Assembly (NCBI GenBank): GCA_021234155.1
Contig: JAJEKV010000004.1
Location: 20,811,619-20,875,618, forward strand
Direction of reading: 5' to 3'
Origin: Isoetes taiwanensis
Taxonomy: Eukaryota; Streptophyta; Lycopodiopsida; Isoetales; Isoetaceae
Length of the DNA stretch: 64,000 nucleotides
The position numbers were made by a program, and so were the translations under genes. Below, piece after piece: positions 19,443 through 31,117 of this stretch (positions are counted from its first letter, which is position 1; each line of letters begins with the position of its first letter). A model generated the notes under the pieces. That model had not been told where the DNA came from, searched no databases, and was given only the letters and a program-made list of their open reading frames with translations.

Positions 19443-19785
19443 CCTGGCGCACCCCAATGCTACTAACAACGGGCTCCCCCGACAGTGTGAGACGACCGGA
19501 GCAAGCCTCGTATAGTCTGTATATAGCATTCTGCAAGTCGACGGGGGTCCCTAGCTGTCTCAATCTGTCCCACAACTTCTCCCGAGGCACTGTATTAAAG
19601 CCTTTGCGAAATCCACAAAGCAACAGTACAGATTCTGGCGTTGATTCCGGCTATCCTCTATGAGTGTTCGCAGAGTGAAGATATGGTCAATAGTAGAATG
19701 CCGGGGACGGAAGCCTGCCTTCTCCATCCTCTGCCCAAAGTGTCAGTCGCTGCTCAAGAATCCCGGCAAGCAAAGAACTGACCGT
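19443..19785 (-). pseudogene. LINE-1 fragment: RT core between two gypsy insertions
   Basis: The frame reads FRKGFNTVPREKLWDRLRQL, the RT motif F-V-D-F-R-K-A-F-D-T-V-P-R-E of plant and algal L1-type LINEs (here without the usual Asp pair: the second D is N). The upstream codons (DHIFTLRTLIE) are in other frames. The 5' side continues at 34,342 after gypsy-2, and the 3' side is cut off by gypsy-1. It is the remains of one LINE split by two LTR elements. Confidence 0.75.
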
Positions 19786-20373
19786 TGTTAGTCCTGTGCC
19801 TCCTGGTACAGGACTATTCATGCATTCGACGGACCAAGTCAAGTCCAAGGATCCACAACCAGGCACGGGTCAGTCGTCAAAAGCTCAGCAGAAGACCAAG
19901 CAGCAGACCACGCAGTCAAAGCCTGCGTCCGTCAACAAGAGGCGGCGCTCAGACAAGTGAGGGCCCGTCACCGCCCGCGTCAGCGTCAGCGTGATTCTAG
20001 GCACTTCAAGAGGCACCGCCAGCATTCCTGCAAATCAGGCCTCCTTCCAGGAGTCGGCACCGAGATCAGTCAGAGTGTCTATATTGGGCCAAAGGCCATT
20101 GTACTATATATATGAGTAGAGCTAGCACATGAGTTTTAGATGAGTTTTGAGTCTTGTCTCATTTCAGTTTTCTCTCGGTTGCGAGAGCTCATGTATCGCC
20201 ATCATTGATATCAAGGAAGCTTATCATTGTTGTCTCATTGTTTGTTGCTTCCTTTTCTCCTCCTTTGTTTTCTTGCAAATCCCGCGTGACATAGTCCCCG
20301 GATTCTCCTGTTAGATCCACGGGTCCTCACAGAGGGCTGTCTTGCAGAAGTTCCCGAACCCAGACCCCAAATA
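19786..20373 (+). repeat. Gypsy-2 5' LTR (588 bp)
   Basis: TG start; the expected CA end reads TA here (ACCCCAAATA), a point change compared with the 3' LTR. Nearly identical to the 3' copy except for a block of about 100 bp around 19,905-19,990. Confidence 0.88.
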
Positions 20374-20374
20374 C

Positions 20375-20392
20375 TGTCGCCGCTGCCGGGTC
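20375..20392 (+). other. Gypsy-2 primer-binding site, tRNA-Asp-like
   Basis: TGTCGCCGCTGCCGGGTC matches 14 of 18 positions of the tRNA-Asp primer site used by Athila/Tat elements (TGGCGCCGTTGCCGGGGA, from general knowledge). It lies one base inside the LTR. Confidence 0.6.
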
Positions 20393-20420
20393 TGATTCGA
20401 CTTTCCTCTAGTTTGTGGCC

Positions 20421-22162
20421 ATGTCTGCCCGAAACTTCACGCCAGAAGAACTTCTTTCCCAGACGGCGTCTCGCTTGGAGCGTCATCAGCGACGGGAAGT
20501 TGTTCGCGATATGTATGGATCTGCTTATGACATTGAGGGAGGCCACATTCGGTCGAGGGCTCAGTCGGCGCCACCCACCCCTCGTGTCATGTCTCGTCCA
20601 AATTCCCCGCCTCAAGCGTGCAAACATTGCTCACAGCCTCAGTCACCTCATCACTATCAGGAGCCCTATCAGACCCAACCTTCTCAACCTTACTTTCATA
20701 CCCCAGAACATGCCTACATCCATCATTCTTCTGGCCATACGCCTCTGCCTTCACAACCATCATCTCCCCCGGGTGGGCAGGGATATCCACATGTCTCTTT
20801 TGCTCCTCCCAGGAATTTTCCTTCCCTACATTTCCCACTGCTCTTCCTGTTTACAACCTTACAGACCTCAAAACCAATGCCCCGGCACCTCCAGTACCTC
20901 CTTCTCAGTCACCCCTTCATCAGGGTCCTTCAGGCACCATGCCACCTCCAACTCCACCTCAATATAATCACTATTCCGTTCCTGTTCAGCCAAGCACTTT
21001 CACCTCTACCTTTCAGACCCTTAAGCTGACTTATCCCACCTTTGGAAACACGAAAGGCAAACCATTAGACCAGTGCTCAGGCCCACATGGAAGAATTTGA
21101 GGCTCTGGCTATCCTAAATGGTCATGCACAACCTCAACTGAAATTCCACATCTTTTCCACCACCCTGCGTGGCTCTCCTCATCAATGGCTCATGTCCAAC
21201 AAAAGCCACTGGAAACAAGATTGGTCAGAAATGAAAACTGCTTTTCTTTCTCACTATATGGGACCATGGATGATGATCAACTTCATCTCAAACAACTCAA
21301 TGACCTTCAACAAGAGCCCACGGAGTCTGCCAGGGATTTTGCAGATCGACTTCACATCCTGCTCAGCAAACTTAAGGAGTACCCAACACAGAGCCAGATC
21401 TTGGTCTGGTTTCTCCAAGGACTTCCTCCAGCTATCCGACTCATGACTGAATACCTGCGCCCGAAGACTTTGGAGCAGGCTATCGACCTTGTCAACCACT
21501 CAATCAATGTCTCCTCCCATGGCGTGGCTCTTCAGGAGCTCCCTTTCATTCCACCCGTCATGGTTCCACAGACTGCTGTCCAACCTCAACACGCCAATCC
21601 GCAGCGCAGTCAGATCTGGTGCCATATCTGCAAATACCAAGGCCACTTGGCGAATGAGTGCAACTCCACCAATGGCCCGCCTCATTGTAAAAGATGCAAC
21701 ATGTGCAATCATGCCACGGAAGAGTGCACTCGCACTCATCCTACACCTTTCCGCAACAAACTGGTTTATCAAGTGCAAACCACACCTCAGCAACAATCGC
21801 AATATCAGCAGCCACCAATGCAGGTGCAACCCAATCAACTCTATCACCAACAGGAGCCACAACGGGGACCCAACACACGCCCTCCTTTTGATCCTTCTAA
21901 AGCTCAGTGTTATCACTGTCACGAATGGGGTCATACCACCACGGCATGTCCTCAACTTCCACAAGTTCAGGTACAGCTTCCTGGCACAAATCAGACCACC
22001 TCGGTCCGCCTCACGACTTACCAACTCTGGATTGCCAATGGCAAACAAGGCCCGCGTCCTGTTCTTCGGAAGCCACCTCGTGCGCCTCAGCAATCATGCT
22101 ATCAACCAGCTCCTGCCAATCAACCTCAGATGGATCAACAAGCACAGGAAGAAATTTTTTAG
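20421..22162 (+). pseudogene. Gypsy-2 gag with three CCHC zinc knuckles, frameshifted
   Basis: Starts MSARNFTPEELLSQTASRL, followed by a long P/H/Q-rich region. The capsid-like part (FHIFSTTLRGSPHQWL, AFLSHYMG, LNDLQQEPTESARDFADRL, LVWFLQGLPPAI) is spread over three frames. The C-terminal part carries CHICKYQGHLANEC, CKRCNMCNHATEEC and CYHCHEWGHTTTAC, each a C-x2-C-x4-H-x4-C knuckle for nucleic-acid binding. The last frame ends in a TAG at 22,160-22,162 that is directly followed, in the same frame, by the protease region. Confidence 0.8.
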
Positions 22163-23254
22163 GCTCTTAATCCTCCAGTCCAGCCGTCAAATTGGGTTGG
22201 TTTGGTTTCACGCCAGACCAGGGCGTCACGTCCCTTCACCGTTATTCCTAATGGCACGCAACCTGCCTTTGCAGTCGACACAATTCCTCATGAAGAGGAA
22301 AAAAAGGTTCACTTTGCCCCTGACTTGGAGAAACTCATGCCGCATGTCATGCCTAAAGTTCGCCAAAGCATTTTGAACCTCATGCAAGCTGCTGAAGGCC
22401 GCACGTTGGCTAATGTTCATGCCACCACCAGAGCTCAACAACGACAAGATACACCTTCCACATCTCAACCTCCACGCTCTCAGACATATCCAAATATTGC
22501 TGCAGAGGTTGACCTACTCAGAGAAGTTGCTGCTTCATTACCACGCACTCCAGCACCCGTGGATCCAGCAGATCCTTTTTCTCATGTGCCTCTGGAACTC
22601 CAAGAGGAGCTGACAAAAATCAAAATTCCCCTAGGTCTTGCAACAATTTTGAAACTATGTCCTGCTCTCAAGGACCAGTTACCACTCCCGACCGTTTTGG
22701 TTGGGGCTGTTGCTACCTCTACACCCACGGTCCATGCCACGGTGGGCAATCAACAAGTCAATCATGTTCAAATTGACGGAGGTAGCGCTGTCAATCTCAT
22801 CACGGATAAACTCCGCAAACAAATGGGCATCAAGCAACTCTATCGTGCCCCATATGACATCAAATTGGCTAATGGCCATATCACGAGACCTCAAGGCGTC
22901 ACGCCTCTTCTTCACATCAACATTGGTGATCTCCGATTCCCCTTGGAATTTGGTGTTTGGAAGGCTGGAGAAGATCCAGGTGATTATGAAATGTTGGTCG
23001 GCAGACCTTTTCTCCGCCAGGCCAAGAGTATCCATTACTGGGCCATGGATCAGTTAGTCATCACAGATGGTCACCTCAATGCCACTATGGACTTGGAAAC
23101 CGGTAAGATCATTTCGGTCGACAATGTTGAACCCTCTCTCTCCGACACTGATTCTGAGGACGCCCAGAATATCTATCAAGTTCAGGCTCCACCTGCGAGT
23201 CTGCCTCTGTCATCCTACCCCGAATATGTTGATCCTTGGGGAGATGACTCTTGA
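22163..23254 (+). CDS. Gypsy-2 aspartic protease region
   Basis: In frame with the end of gag after one TAG. The retropepsin core is at about residues 190-290 of the 350-residue open part: HVQIDGGSAVNLIT holds the catalytic Asp in a D-G-G-S context (most plant gypsies have D-T-G-S or D-S-G-S), and YEMLVGRPFLRQA is the later hydrophobic-Gly motif. The N-terminal 180 residues are a linker of unknown role; the acidic C-terminus (SLSDTDSEDAQ) leads into the RT part in another frame. Confidence 0.7.
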   Translation, partial: ALNPPVQPSNWVGLVSRQTRASRPFTVIPNGTQPAFAVDTIPHEEEKKVHFAPDLEKLMPHVMPKVRQSILNLMQAAEGRTLANVHATTRAQQRQDTPSTSQPPRSQTYPNIAAEVDLLREVAASLPRTPAPVDPADPFSHVPLELQEELTKIKIPLGLATILKLCPALKDQLPLPTVLVGAVATSTPTVHATVGNQQVNHVQIDGGSAVNLITDKLRKQMGIKQLYRAPYDIKLANGHITRPQGVTPLLHINIGDLRFPLEFGVWKAGEDPGDYEMLVGRPFLRQAKSIHYWAMDQLVITDGHLNATMDLETGKIISVDNVEPSLSDTDSEDAQNIYQVQAPPASLPLSSYPEYVDPWGDDS

Positions 23255-24308
23255 TCAGGACCAGGCTGTGGCTGCCTTGCTTGACCCCTACCTGGCTCCT
23301 TGCAATCGAATCCAACGTGTTGATCACTTTTCAGATACTGAACCTCCTGCAGATCCTGTTGATGTACACGCTGTCATGAAGCAACCTTTGCTTGATGAAA
23401 CTCAGCAACCTCTCTTCTTCACCACGCAGAGTGCCACTCATCCTGTCATGCTTCAACCTCCTGCTCATATTGTCAAAGACACGGAAGTTATCCCACATAT
23501 TCAGACTCCTGAAGTCGAGATTGTGGACGTCGGCAACAATCAGCCTATCTGCATTGCTGCAAATCTTCCGACACCCTATCGTAATAGGGCCGTCACGCTC
23601 TTCAAAAAGTTCAAACACATTTTCGCCTGGAGTTATAGAGACCTTCGGGGGATCAAAAAAACCTTGGGGGAACTCACCATTCCTACCAAATCCGATGCAC
23701 GTCCCGTATAGCAACGACAGTACCGGCTCAACCCCAATTACCGTGATCGCGTCAAGACAGAAATTGACAAACTCCTTGCTGCAGGTTTGATCTATGAGGT
23801 CAAACATTCTGAATGGGTGAGCCCCATTGTCATTGCACTGAAACACAATGGAAAGATCCGTGTTTGCGTGGACTACCGAAAACTAAATCAGGCCACGGAG
23901 CGTGATCATTTTCCACTTCCTTTCACAGACCAGGTTCTGGAAGAGGTTGCTGGACATAAGATGTACTCCTTCATGGATGGTTTTTCTGGCTACAATCAGA
24001 TCTCAATCAAAGAATCTGATCAACTCAAGACTACTTTCACCACCCCGTGGGGCACATTTGCCTACAAGGTGGTTCCTTTTGGATTATCAAACTCTCCATC
24101 AACGTTTCAACGGATAATGCTCTCAGTTTTTCATGATTTTATGAAGGAAAATCCCTTCTTGCAAATTTTTCAAGATGACTTCTCTGCCTACAGTTCCATG
24201 GCTGACCATTTGGATAAATTGGAACTCGTCTTTCAGAAATGTGATGAGTCCGGCATTAGTCTCAATCCTGAGAAATGCACTTTTGCGTCACTTCCGGTGT
24301 CCTGTTAG
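23067..24308 (+). pseudogene. Gypsy-2 reverse transcriptase
   Basis: Reading from a linker (FKKFKHIFAWSYRDLRGI) into LNPNYRDRVKTEIDKLL, then SPIVIALKHNGKIRVCVDYR, MDGFSGYNQI (first catalytic Asp) and FQDDFSAYS (the F-x-D-D box). An in-frame TAG at 23,709-23,711 interrupts the conserved P-V-[RK]-Q-R-x-Y-R segment. A frameshift at about 24,290 separates the fingers/palm from the thumb. Otherwise the domain is well conserved. Confidence 0.85.
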
Positions 24309-25228
24309 GACACGTTGTCAGCAAAGCAGGTATCACCACGGATCCTGCCAAAATCAGTTGTGTGCTCAAGGCTCAAGCACCAGCCAATATCAAGGAGACA
24401 CGCTCTTTCCTGGGTAAGGTCAATTATTACTCCACCTTCATTCCTGGACTTGCAGCTATTGCAGATCCCATTCATAAACTCACGGGTGATGAATCCACCT
24501 GGGCTTGGAATTCCCAGGCGGATGCTGCTTTCCAACAGTTGAAGCTCTTGCTTACTCAGGCCCCGGTTCTTGTTCCTCCTCAATGGGACAAGCCCTTTCA
24601 TGTCCATGTAGATGTCTCGGCGTTCGCTATTGGAGCTGTTCTTTCTCAAGAATATGATGCGCACACTGACAAACCAAACCGATATGCTAGCAGAAAACTC
24701 AATTCTGCTGAGCGCAACTACTCTGCCACCGAGCGTGAAGCCTTGGATTTAATTTTCTGCGTTCAACGCTTCCGTCACTATCTTTTAGGCAGTCAGATCA
24801 AGTTCTTTGTTGACCACCAAGCACTTCTTTATTTGATCAACAAATCCACGGCCACGGGCCGCATTGCTCGTTGGGTCCTCCTTCTGCAAGAATTTGCACC
24901 TTTTGAAATTGTTCAGAAGGCAGGCAAATCTCATGTTGTCCCGGATTATCTTTTACGCATCCACACAGATGATCCCTCCACTGGAGTCTCAGACGCCTTT
25001 CTTGACGCTCAACTCTTTCTGGTCACGACAACACCACATTGGTTCCACGACTTTCAGCAGTATCTCCTCACAGGCGCTCTTCCACCAGAGGACACCACGC
25101 TCTCTCCAGCCAAGCGACAACCCCGTCGACACCAATTTCTCCGCGAGGTCCGTGACTACACCATGGTTGCAGGCCATCTTTACAAAAAGGGTAAGGATAC
25201 CGTCCTTCGACGCTGTGTTCCCTCATGA
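24275..25228 (+). pseudogene. Gypsy-2 RT connection and RNase H
   Basis: LLGHVVSKAGI, KETRSFLGKVNYYSTFIPGL and AFQQLKLLLTQAPVL are the RT tail. HVHVDVSAFAIGAVLSQ carries the RNase H first Asp (VDVSAFAIGAVL), and ERNYSATEREALDLIF the E-x-x-x-x segment. KFFVDHQALLYLI gives the next Asp. The usual D-x-L-S-R end is DYLLRIH. The frame changes at about 25,205 into integrase. Confidence 0.85.
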
Positions 25229-26369
25229 GGTCCCAGATATTGTCCGAGAAGCCCATGAAGGGCTCGGTGGTGGTCATTTTCATGGTGACACCACGACACG
25301 CAAAATCCTTCTTGCTGGTTATTTTTGGCCCACGCTCTTCAAAGACGCTCACGCCCACGCCCGCACGTGTGATGCTTGCCAGCGTGTGGGACGGCCCATG
25401 GCCCGTGACGCTCTTCCCTTGACGCCGGTCGCCACGCCACTTCCCTTCAGCAAATAGGGGATGGATTTTGTGGGACCCATAGATCCTCCTGCGCGGCACA
25501 CCCGTGCCCGCTACATTCTGGTTCTCACTGACTACGCTACCAAATGGGCGGAAGCTTGCACACTTCCAGACAACACTGCGGCAAGCACAGCCAAGGTCAT
25601 CTACCAGCAAATCATTACGCGTTTTGGCTGCCCCACGGAGCTGGTCAGTGATCGAGGTGTCCATTTTATCAATCATACCATCAAGGAGCTGACGGATTAT
25701 CTATTGATACATCATCACAAGAGCACACCTTACTATCCTCAAGGGAACGGTTTGGCTGAAAGCACCAACAAAACTCTGGTCACCATTCTCAAGAAAATTT
25801 GTGACGCTTCTCGCACTGACTGGCAAAACAAGCTTCCTACTGTTCTTTGGGCTTACAATACTTGTTTCAAAATTGCTGCTGGTCACACTCCTTTCAAATT
25901 GGTTTATGGTCAAGAAGCTCTCATGCCTTTTGAATACATACTTCCAACTCTCCGTTTCCAACTGGCTACTGCCCATAATCCGCCTGCTGCACTCAAAGAA
26001 AGGGTTTATCAATTAGAACAGTTGGATGAACTTAGAAGGGATGCTTACATTCGTGTTCTTCATGGACAACAGTTGCAAAAATCTTTACATGACAAACGTC
26101 TGAAGACAAAAACATTCAAAGAAGGAGATTTGGTTCTTCTTTATGATTCTCGTTACAAAAATTTTCCGGGCAAGTTAAAGTTTCGATGGCTTGGCCCTTA
26201 TCAAATTGTTCAAGTGGTGCAACCCAGCGTTTTCAAGCTGGCTGAATTAGATGGCACTCCATTACCTACACTGATTAATGGCTTTCGCCTCAAACAATTT
26301 CATACAACAGAAAGTGACAATCATACCATAGATGTTGTTCCAGACAAAGACACAACAGATAGTGACTAA
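25205..26369 (+). pseudogene. Gypsy-2 integrase
   Basis: The zinc region (REAHEGLGGGHFHG...ARTCDACQR) gives H-H-C-C. A single TAG at 25,456-25,458 stands where families have Trp before G-M-D-F-V-G-P. The catalytic core is then open to the end: GMDFVGPIDP (D), LVSDRGVHF (D) and GLAESTNKTL (E), the complete D-D-E triad, followed by the C-terminal domain (KFRWLGPYQIVQV) and an acidic tail. No chromodomain, which agrees with a Tat/Athila-type element. Confidence 0.88.
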
Positions 26370-27302
26370 ACCAGCGGCATATTTATATTATGTAGGTGGA
26401 ATTTTTACGAAATGTGGGCACAGCCCAGCTATTTCCGCTATGGGCACTGCCCTATATACAAAAACGGGCTCAGAGCCCTATCTACTAAGTCCTAAGGAGA
26501 ACACCCTCTACTCCGGGTTCGGAGCAGAGGTGATATGCAGGATGTGGTACCAGTTGTTCTCAGGGTCCCAGCGCAGGTGCAGAATCACCTCCATCCCGTT
26601 GGTATGGGGATCGGCATGCTCAGCCATGCCGGCACACCACCCGTCCATGGCAATGCCACGATTGTGGCACTGCCAGAGGTCCAGACAATCCATTTTACAA
26701 GTAATCCACTCCAGGCAGTTGGAAGGCATAGTGCATTTGTCATGCAAACCAGCAGCAGACATACTGAGCGCCATCGGATGTCTTCGCTTCACTCCCTGTT
26801 CGTCTTATATAGCCAACCGAGGACCTCCCTGTCGACGTGGACCAATCAGAAAATTCGCCAACGTGTTTGCAATGCAAGGCTGTTTCTAAAATGAGAATCT
26901 TTTCTCCCGCCGCATATCTAGCCATGGTACCTTCTGATACCTTCGTTTTAATGATATTCCACTTCGAGTTGCCAGCATTAAATGACATTCCTTCTTTTCA
27001 CGCCCGTCGAACATTAATGTGCGTCCTTTCGCCAGTTGTCACATCCGATCATTCTCTCACTGTCTCATCTCCACCGTTCCTTGCTTCTCCCTTTACTGTT
27101 TGGGGACTTAGCCAAAATTTTGCCTTTCAATCGCCTCCTTAGCATCTATCGCCACCTGGCATCATCCACGGTTGCTGTTTTGCCCTCATAAAGCCCCTTC
27201 GCTTCCACTTGCGCGCCCTAAGCCTTTTCGTCTCTCTGCGCCTTCGTCTTCTATTCTCCGCTCTCCGCCTTTGCATCACCGTTCTTTTCCGAAGCTCTTT
27301 GC
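26370..27302 (+). other. Gypsy-2 spacer between integrase and the extra ORF
   Basis: No plus-strand gene recognised. A minus-strand open stretch of 94 residues (26,508-26,792) with many C/W/H residues exists; Tat/Ogre-group elements can carry antisense ORFs here, but there is no further support. The 27,160-27,300 stretch is CT-rich and leads to ATGGCTGCACCC, the start of the extra ORF. Confidence 0.4.
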
Positions 27303-28099
27303 CATGGCTGCACCCAAATTTCCTACACTTCAAGCTACTGCTCCCAGGGAACCGGCTCTTTTCGAGTCAGTATCTTTCTTGACGCCCACTTTTCGTGAAG
27401 CCCTTGTTGGCCCAAGTCGTGAAGTTGCGGAACGCCAGAAGCTTTATGCATTCTCACAAATGGAACTCCCGGCTCCAAATCCAGACCAATTGAAGCAGTT
27501 CATCGCTCACATCGTCAACAGCCCGAATGGATACGCTACTGTGGTCGATGGCACCATCATTTTGCTGACCCAGTCCCTGATTTCTGAGATATTCCATATT
27601 CCTTTGCAAACCCCTTGTTTATCTTGGGCTGCCTTACAGGATCTCGATGTCACGGAGTTCGGTGCTCCTGCTTATCAAGCGAACATGCATCGCCTGACAA
27701 ATATTGCCAAGTTCCTTGGGTATTCTACCAAGAACACCCATATCAATAAGCCTTTCTATAATTTGGTGATCACTGCTATCCGCTCCAACCACCACGTTGA
27801 TTGGCCCCAGCTGTCGTTCTACCGCCTTCTTCAAGAAGTCGACCGTATTAGGGCTGCCCCCTCCTCTATCTCTGAAGTTTCCGTGGGTGGCCATCTTCAA
27901 GCCATCATCCGTCATTACTTTCCTCCATCACCTTCTGATTCTCATGCTTCCACTCAGCAGTCCCTTCCTCAAAATCAACCAGTTGGCCCTTCACGCCCTT
28001 CTTCTTCTGGTCATGTCCAACATAACACTACGCATGTCACTGTCTCCTCCTCCTCTACAGAAACAAGGCCCTCCAGTTCTCATCATGTCTCACAAACGT
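27303..28099 (+). pseudogene. Gypsy-2 extra 3' ORF, N-terminal part
   Basis: Starts at ATGGCTGCACCC (CCATGG context). About 265 residues: a helical domain (FREALVGPSREVAERQKLY, QFIAHIVNSPNGYATVVDG, LISEIFHIPLQ, HRLTNIAKFLGY, WPQLSFYRLLQEVDRI) followed by an S/P/Q-rich linker. I do not recognise the family with confidence; the layout resembles ORFs found after pol in Tat-type gypsies. It is interrupted at 28,100 by the nested LTR element, with target duplication AACGT on both sides, and continues in the same frame at 31,583. Confidence 0.55.
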
Positions 28100-28561
28100 T
28101 GTTGAAATATGGGGTTCTTGGCATGCACCTTGCTGCAGCAGACCATGGCTGCCGGATGCAACAAGGCTGCCACAAATGCTCAAGAATGACAAAACAAAGG
28201 GGGAGGAAACTCCAAGAACACAAACAGGGCACAAATGCCAAGAAATGAACAAAGTGGATCATATTGCCAAAATGAGGCGCTCCAAAACGTGAGCTGAAAC
28301 CTCCACAAAATGAGGCGCTCCAAAACGTGAGCTAAAACCTTCACAAAATGAGGCGCTCCAAAACGTGAGCTAAAACCTTCACAAAATGAGGCGCTCCAAA
28401 ACGTGAGCTAAAACCTTAAACAATGAGGGGAAATGCTCTCTCTATATAGTGAGCAAACCCTAACCCTATATGATGACAACATGTGGCCATGTGCCACTAA
28501 CATCTATGATGACATGTGGCCTATGCCACTAACGTCTATGACTTAGCCCAAGGGGCTAACA
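28100..28561 (-). repeat. LTR of the nested element, left copy
   Basis: 462 bp. Contains four to five tandem copies of a roughly 31-bp phrase (AAAATGAGGCGCTCCAAAAC, then GTGAGCTAAAACCTTCAC) between about 28,269 and 28,425. Several bases differ from the right copy. Confidence 0.85.
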
Positions 28562-31117
28562 CTCCCCCCCACCAAACCTCACTATATGCAAACCTTTATA
28601 ATATTAGGTTTGACATGTTTACAAAAACGGAGGGGAAGTAACAAAAATATTTGCCAAAAAGTCTTCTTCAAGGTGTTGGTGACGAATTAGATCAAAAAGA
28701 ATGTTGATGCCGTGTAGATCACATAGGGGCAATAAATAATGATGGCCATCCCTTATATCATGGGGAAGGCAATTGTAACCAATAGTGGCAAGCGTGTAAG
28801 GATGGCCCGTGGGTGGGCGTGAGAAAAACTTGCAAGGGTTCAAAGCGTGGCCCTTAAGTGTTGCTAAAAGTATTTCAAAGTGTGAACCGTGGGCGTGGGC
28901 CCATGCTTGGCAAGAGGGGCCCTTGGTTGGGCGTGACCAAAAAAAGCTGCCAAAGTGTAGCTCGTGGGTGGGCTGGAAAAAAGTTGCAGGAGTTACCGTG
29001 GGCCAAATGTGTCAAGTGTTAGAGTATGCACATAACAAAAAATAGTGGGGCGTGGGTTTTAACAAGGCCCGTGGTTGGTTGTGACAAACATGTGCGTGTG
29101 TTAACAGCGTGGGTAAAATGACTAGCGTGGGCGTGCATAAGCGTGCGCCACCTGTGCGTGAGTGGCTATGGGCAAATGATTTTCAAGCGTGGCGGGCCGT
29201 GGGTAAGATTTCAAGTACCTCTGCGTGGCCCGTGGGTAAGAGTGGAAAAATTGCAAAGTGGTCCAGCGTGCAGGATGGCCCGTGGTTGAGTAGGGAAAAT
29301 AAGTGTTGACCAAATAAGTTGTTCTAGCCGTTGCCCGTGGTTGGGCGTGATGAAAGTGTTGCAGGGTGGGCCGTTGCATGAACTTCCGTGAGAAAGTGTA
29401 TGCCCTAAAATGTAAGTGTATCTGGGCCATAGAGCTGGGCGGCCAAATCTTAGCCGTGAACAAAAATTGCGGTAAAATCTTTTACTCTGTTTTGGGGTTT
29501 GTCTTGGCTTTGCAACAAGAACAGCAAAAATGGGTCTGCTACGAAGTTTGTAACTCGATTTTGTTGATGTACTGCTTGAATCTGCTGAGAGGCGGCCGGA
29601 TTGGTGTCAAAATGGCCCTGCGTCTTGAAATAGCTGAGAAGTTCGATTGTTTTTTGGTTTGAATCTTGGCATCCGGTTCTGAATAGCCGGATTTGCTTGA
29701 AAAACATAGTGGGTTGCTGGAGTCTGCAAGAATGGCGGCCAGATCTGAGCTATTGGGCCGGTTTTTGCTTGGAAGACAGAGTTTGGATGGTAGATATTTG
29801 CATGATTCTGCACAAGGGCAGCCTGATTTGCTGGAGCAACACAGTTAGTTGCTATATTTACTGGATTCGTTGCAAATGGTGGCCGGATTTGCTGTAACAG
29901 AGACTGAACTGGTGGTTGGATTTGAAGGCGTCCGCCCTGCTAGTGGGATGTTTGTGCTTCTTGCTTCAACGGTGAAAAACAACATCGATTCTTGAAAATA
30001 CTAGATCTGAGACATCGAATCTGAGGCATACCCATGTTAATCTTTGTGCTTGTTTCTTTTTGTGCAGATGCCAGTGTTTGTTGTTGCAGATGAGTCGACT
30101 TGAAGATTTGTTTGCAGATGTTGCGCAACCCAAACTGAGGCGTCAAATGTCTGCTGAGAGATCTTTGCTTGCTTGAAAAATAAACTGCTGCTGTTTTCTT
30201 TTGTTGTGTGCTTGAACAGAGGAAAGGGGGCTAGCCCAAGGTGCTGGCCCTCCTAAAAAACTTAATACGAAATGTTGTGTTGATTTGATTGTTGTAAAGC
30301 TTTTTGCAGATAGATTCGACCAGAGTCTTCAGGATGTGCTTGACAGATCGATTGGAGTTGTTGCTGCAGCCTCTATAGGCTTGAACAGAGGAATGGGGGC
30401 TAGCCCAAGTGCTGGCCCTCTTGAAAATTTGTGAACAAGAACTCAGACAGATCTGAGCTGTAGATTGTTGTGCAGATGTGTTGATAATTTGTTGTTGCAG
30501 ATGCTGAATGCTGAATGCTGAACTGAAGCTTTCTTGAAGATGATTGTTGAAGAGTGTTGAAAAAATTTGTAACAAGAGTAACAAGAGCCTTCTGTTTGGC
30601 ACGCTTCAAACAGGGCTGATTGTATGATAACCCATAGTTTCTTGCAGATGACAGAAGACAAAGAAAACAGAGGATATTTTTGGAAATTTTAAACAAAACA
30701 GCAAAACGTCCCTGCACAGAAATGGGACGAAAAAAGCTTGTGAGAAACTGATTTTTCTGAAAATTTTTTCAAGAATGAAGTGCTGTCACCACTCCAAAAT
30801 GCCGAACGGATATTAATGCTTTGCTGCAATTGAAGAACGAGTTTTGAAAAACAGCTTTTGAACAAGATTGATTGGATCAATTTGGCTTATCATCACCTGG
30901 TTTGATTTGAAAGACAAAGGGCCTCGGACAATTCGGCTGGTTGGGCAAATGAACAACAAAGGCCTCCGGACAATTCAACTGGTTGGGCAAAGGGAAAAGA
31001 GTTTAGAGTAGTGTACACAAAGTTTTCAAAGATCAAGAACCATGAGAGCAAAGAAGACAACAGGATAACAAAGAAGGATCAAGAAATTCTTGAGTGAACC
31101 CGCATCGGCAGGCCCGG
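28562..31117 (-). other. Interior of the nested LTR element
   Basis: 28,562-28,573 is the polypurine tract (minus strand). From 28,800 to 29,350 the phrase CCCGTGG[TG]TGGGCGTG recurs irregularly. From 29,480 to 30,660 TTGCAGATG/TTGTTGCAG phrases recur, giving Q-rich minus-strand peptides. No conserved retroelement domain seen. Confidence 0.6.

Noticed and set aside
26508-26792. Minus-strand 94-residue frame as an antisense accessory gene of gypsy-2
   Set aside because: Only its position speaks for it; no motif or conservation available. Mentioned under the spacer.
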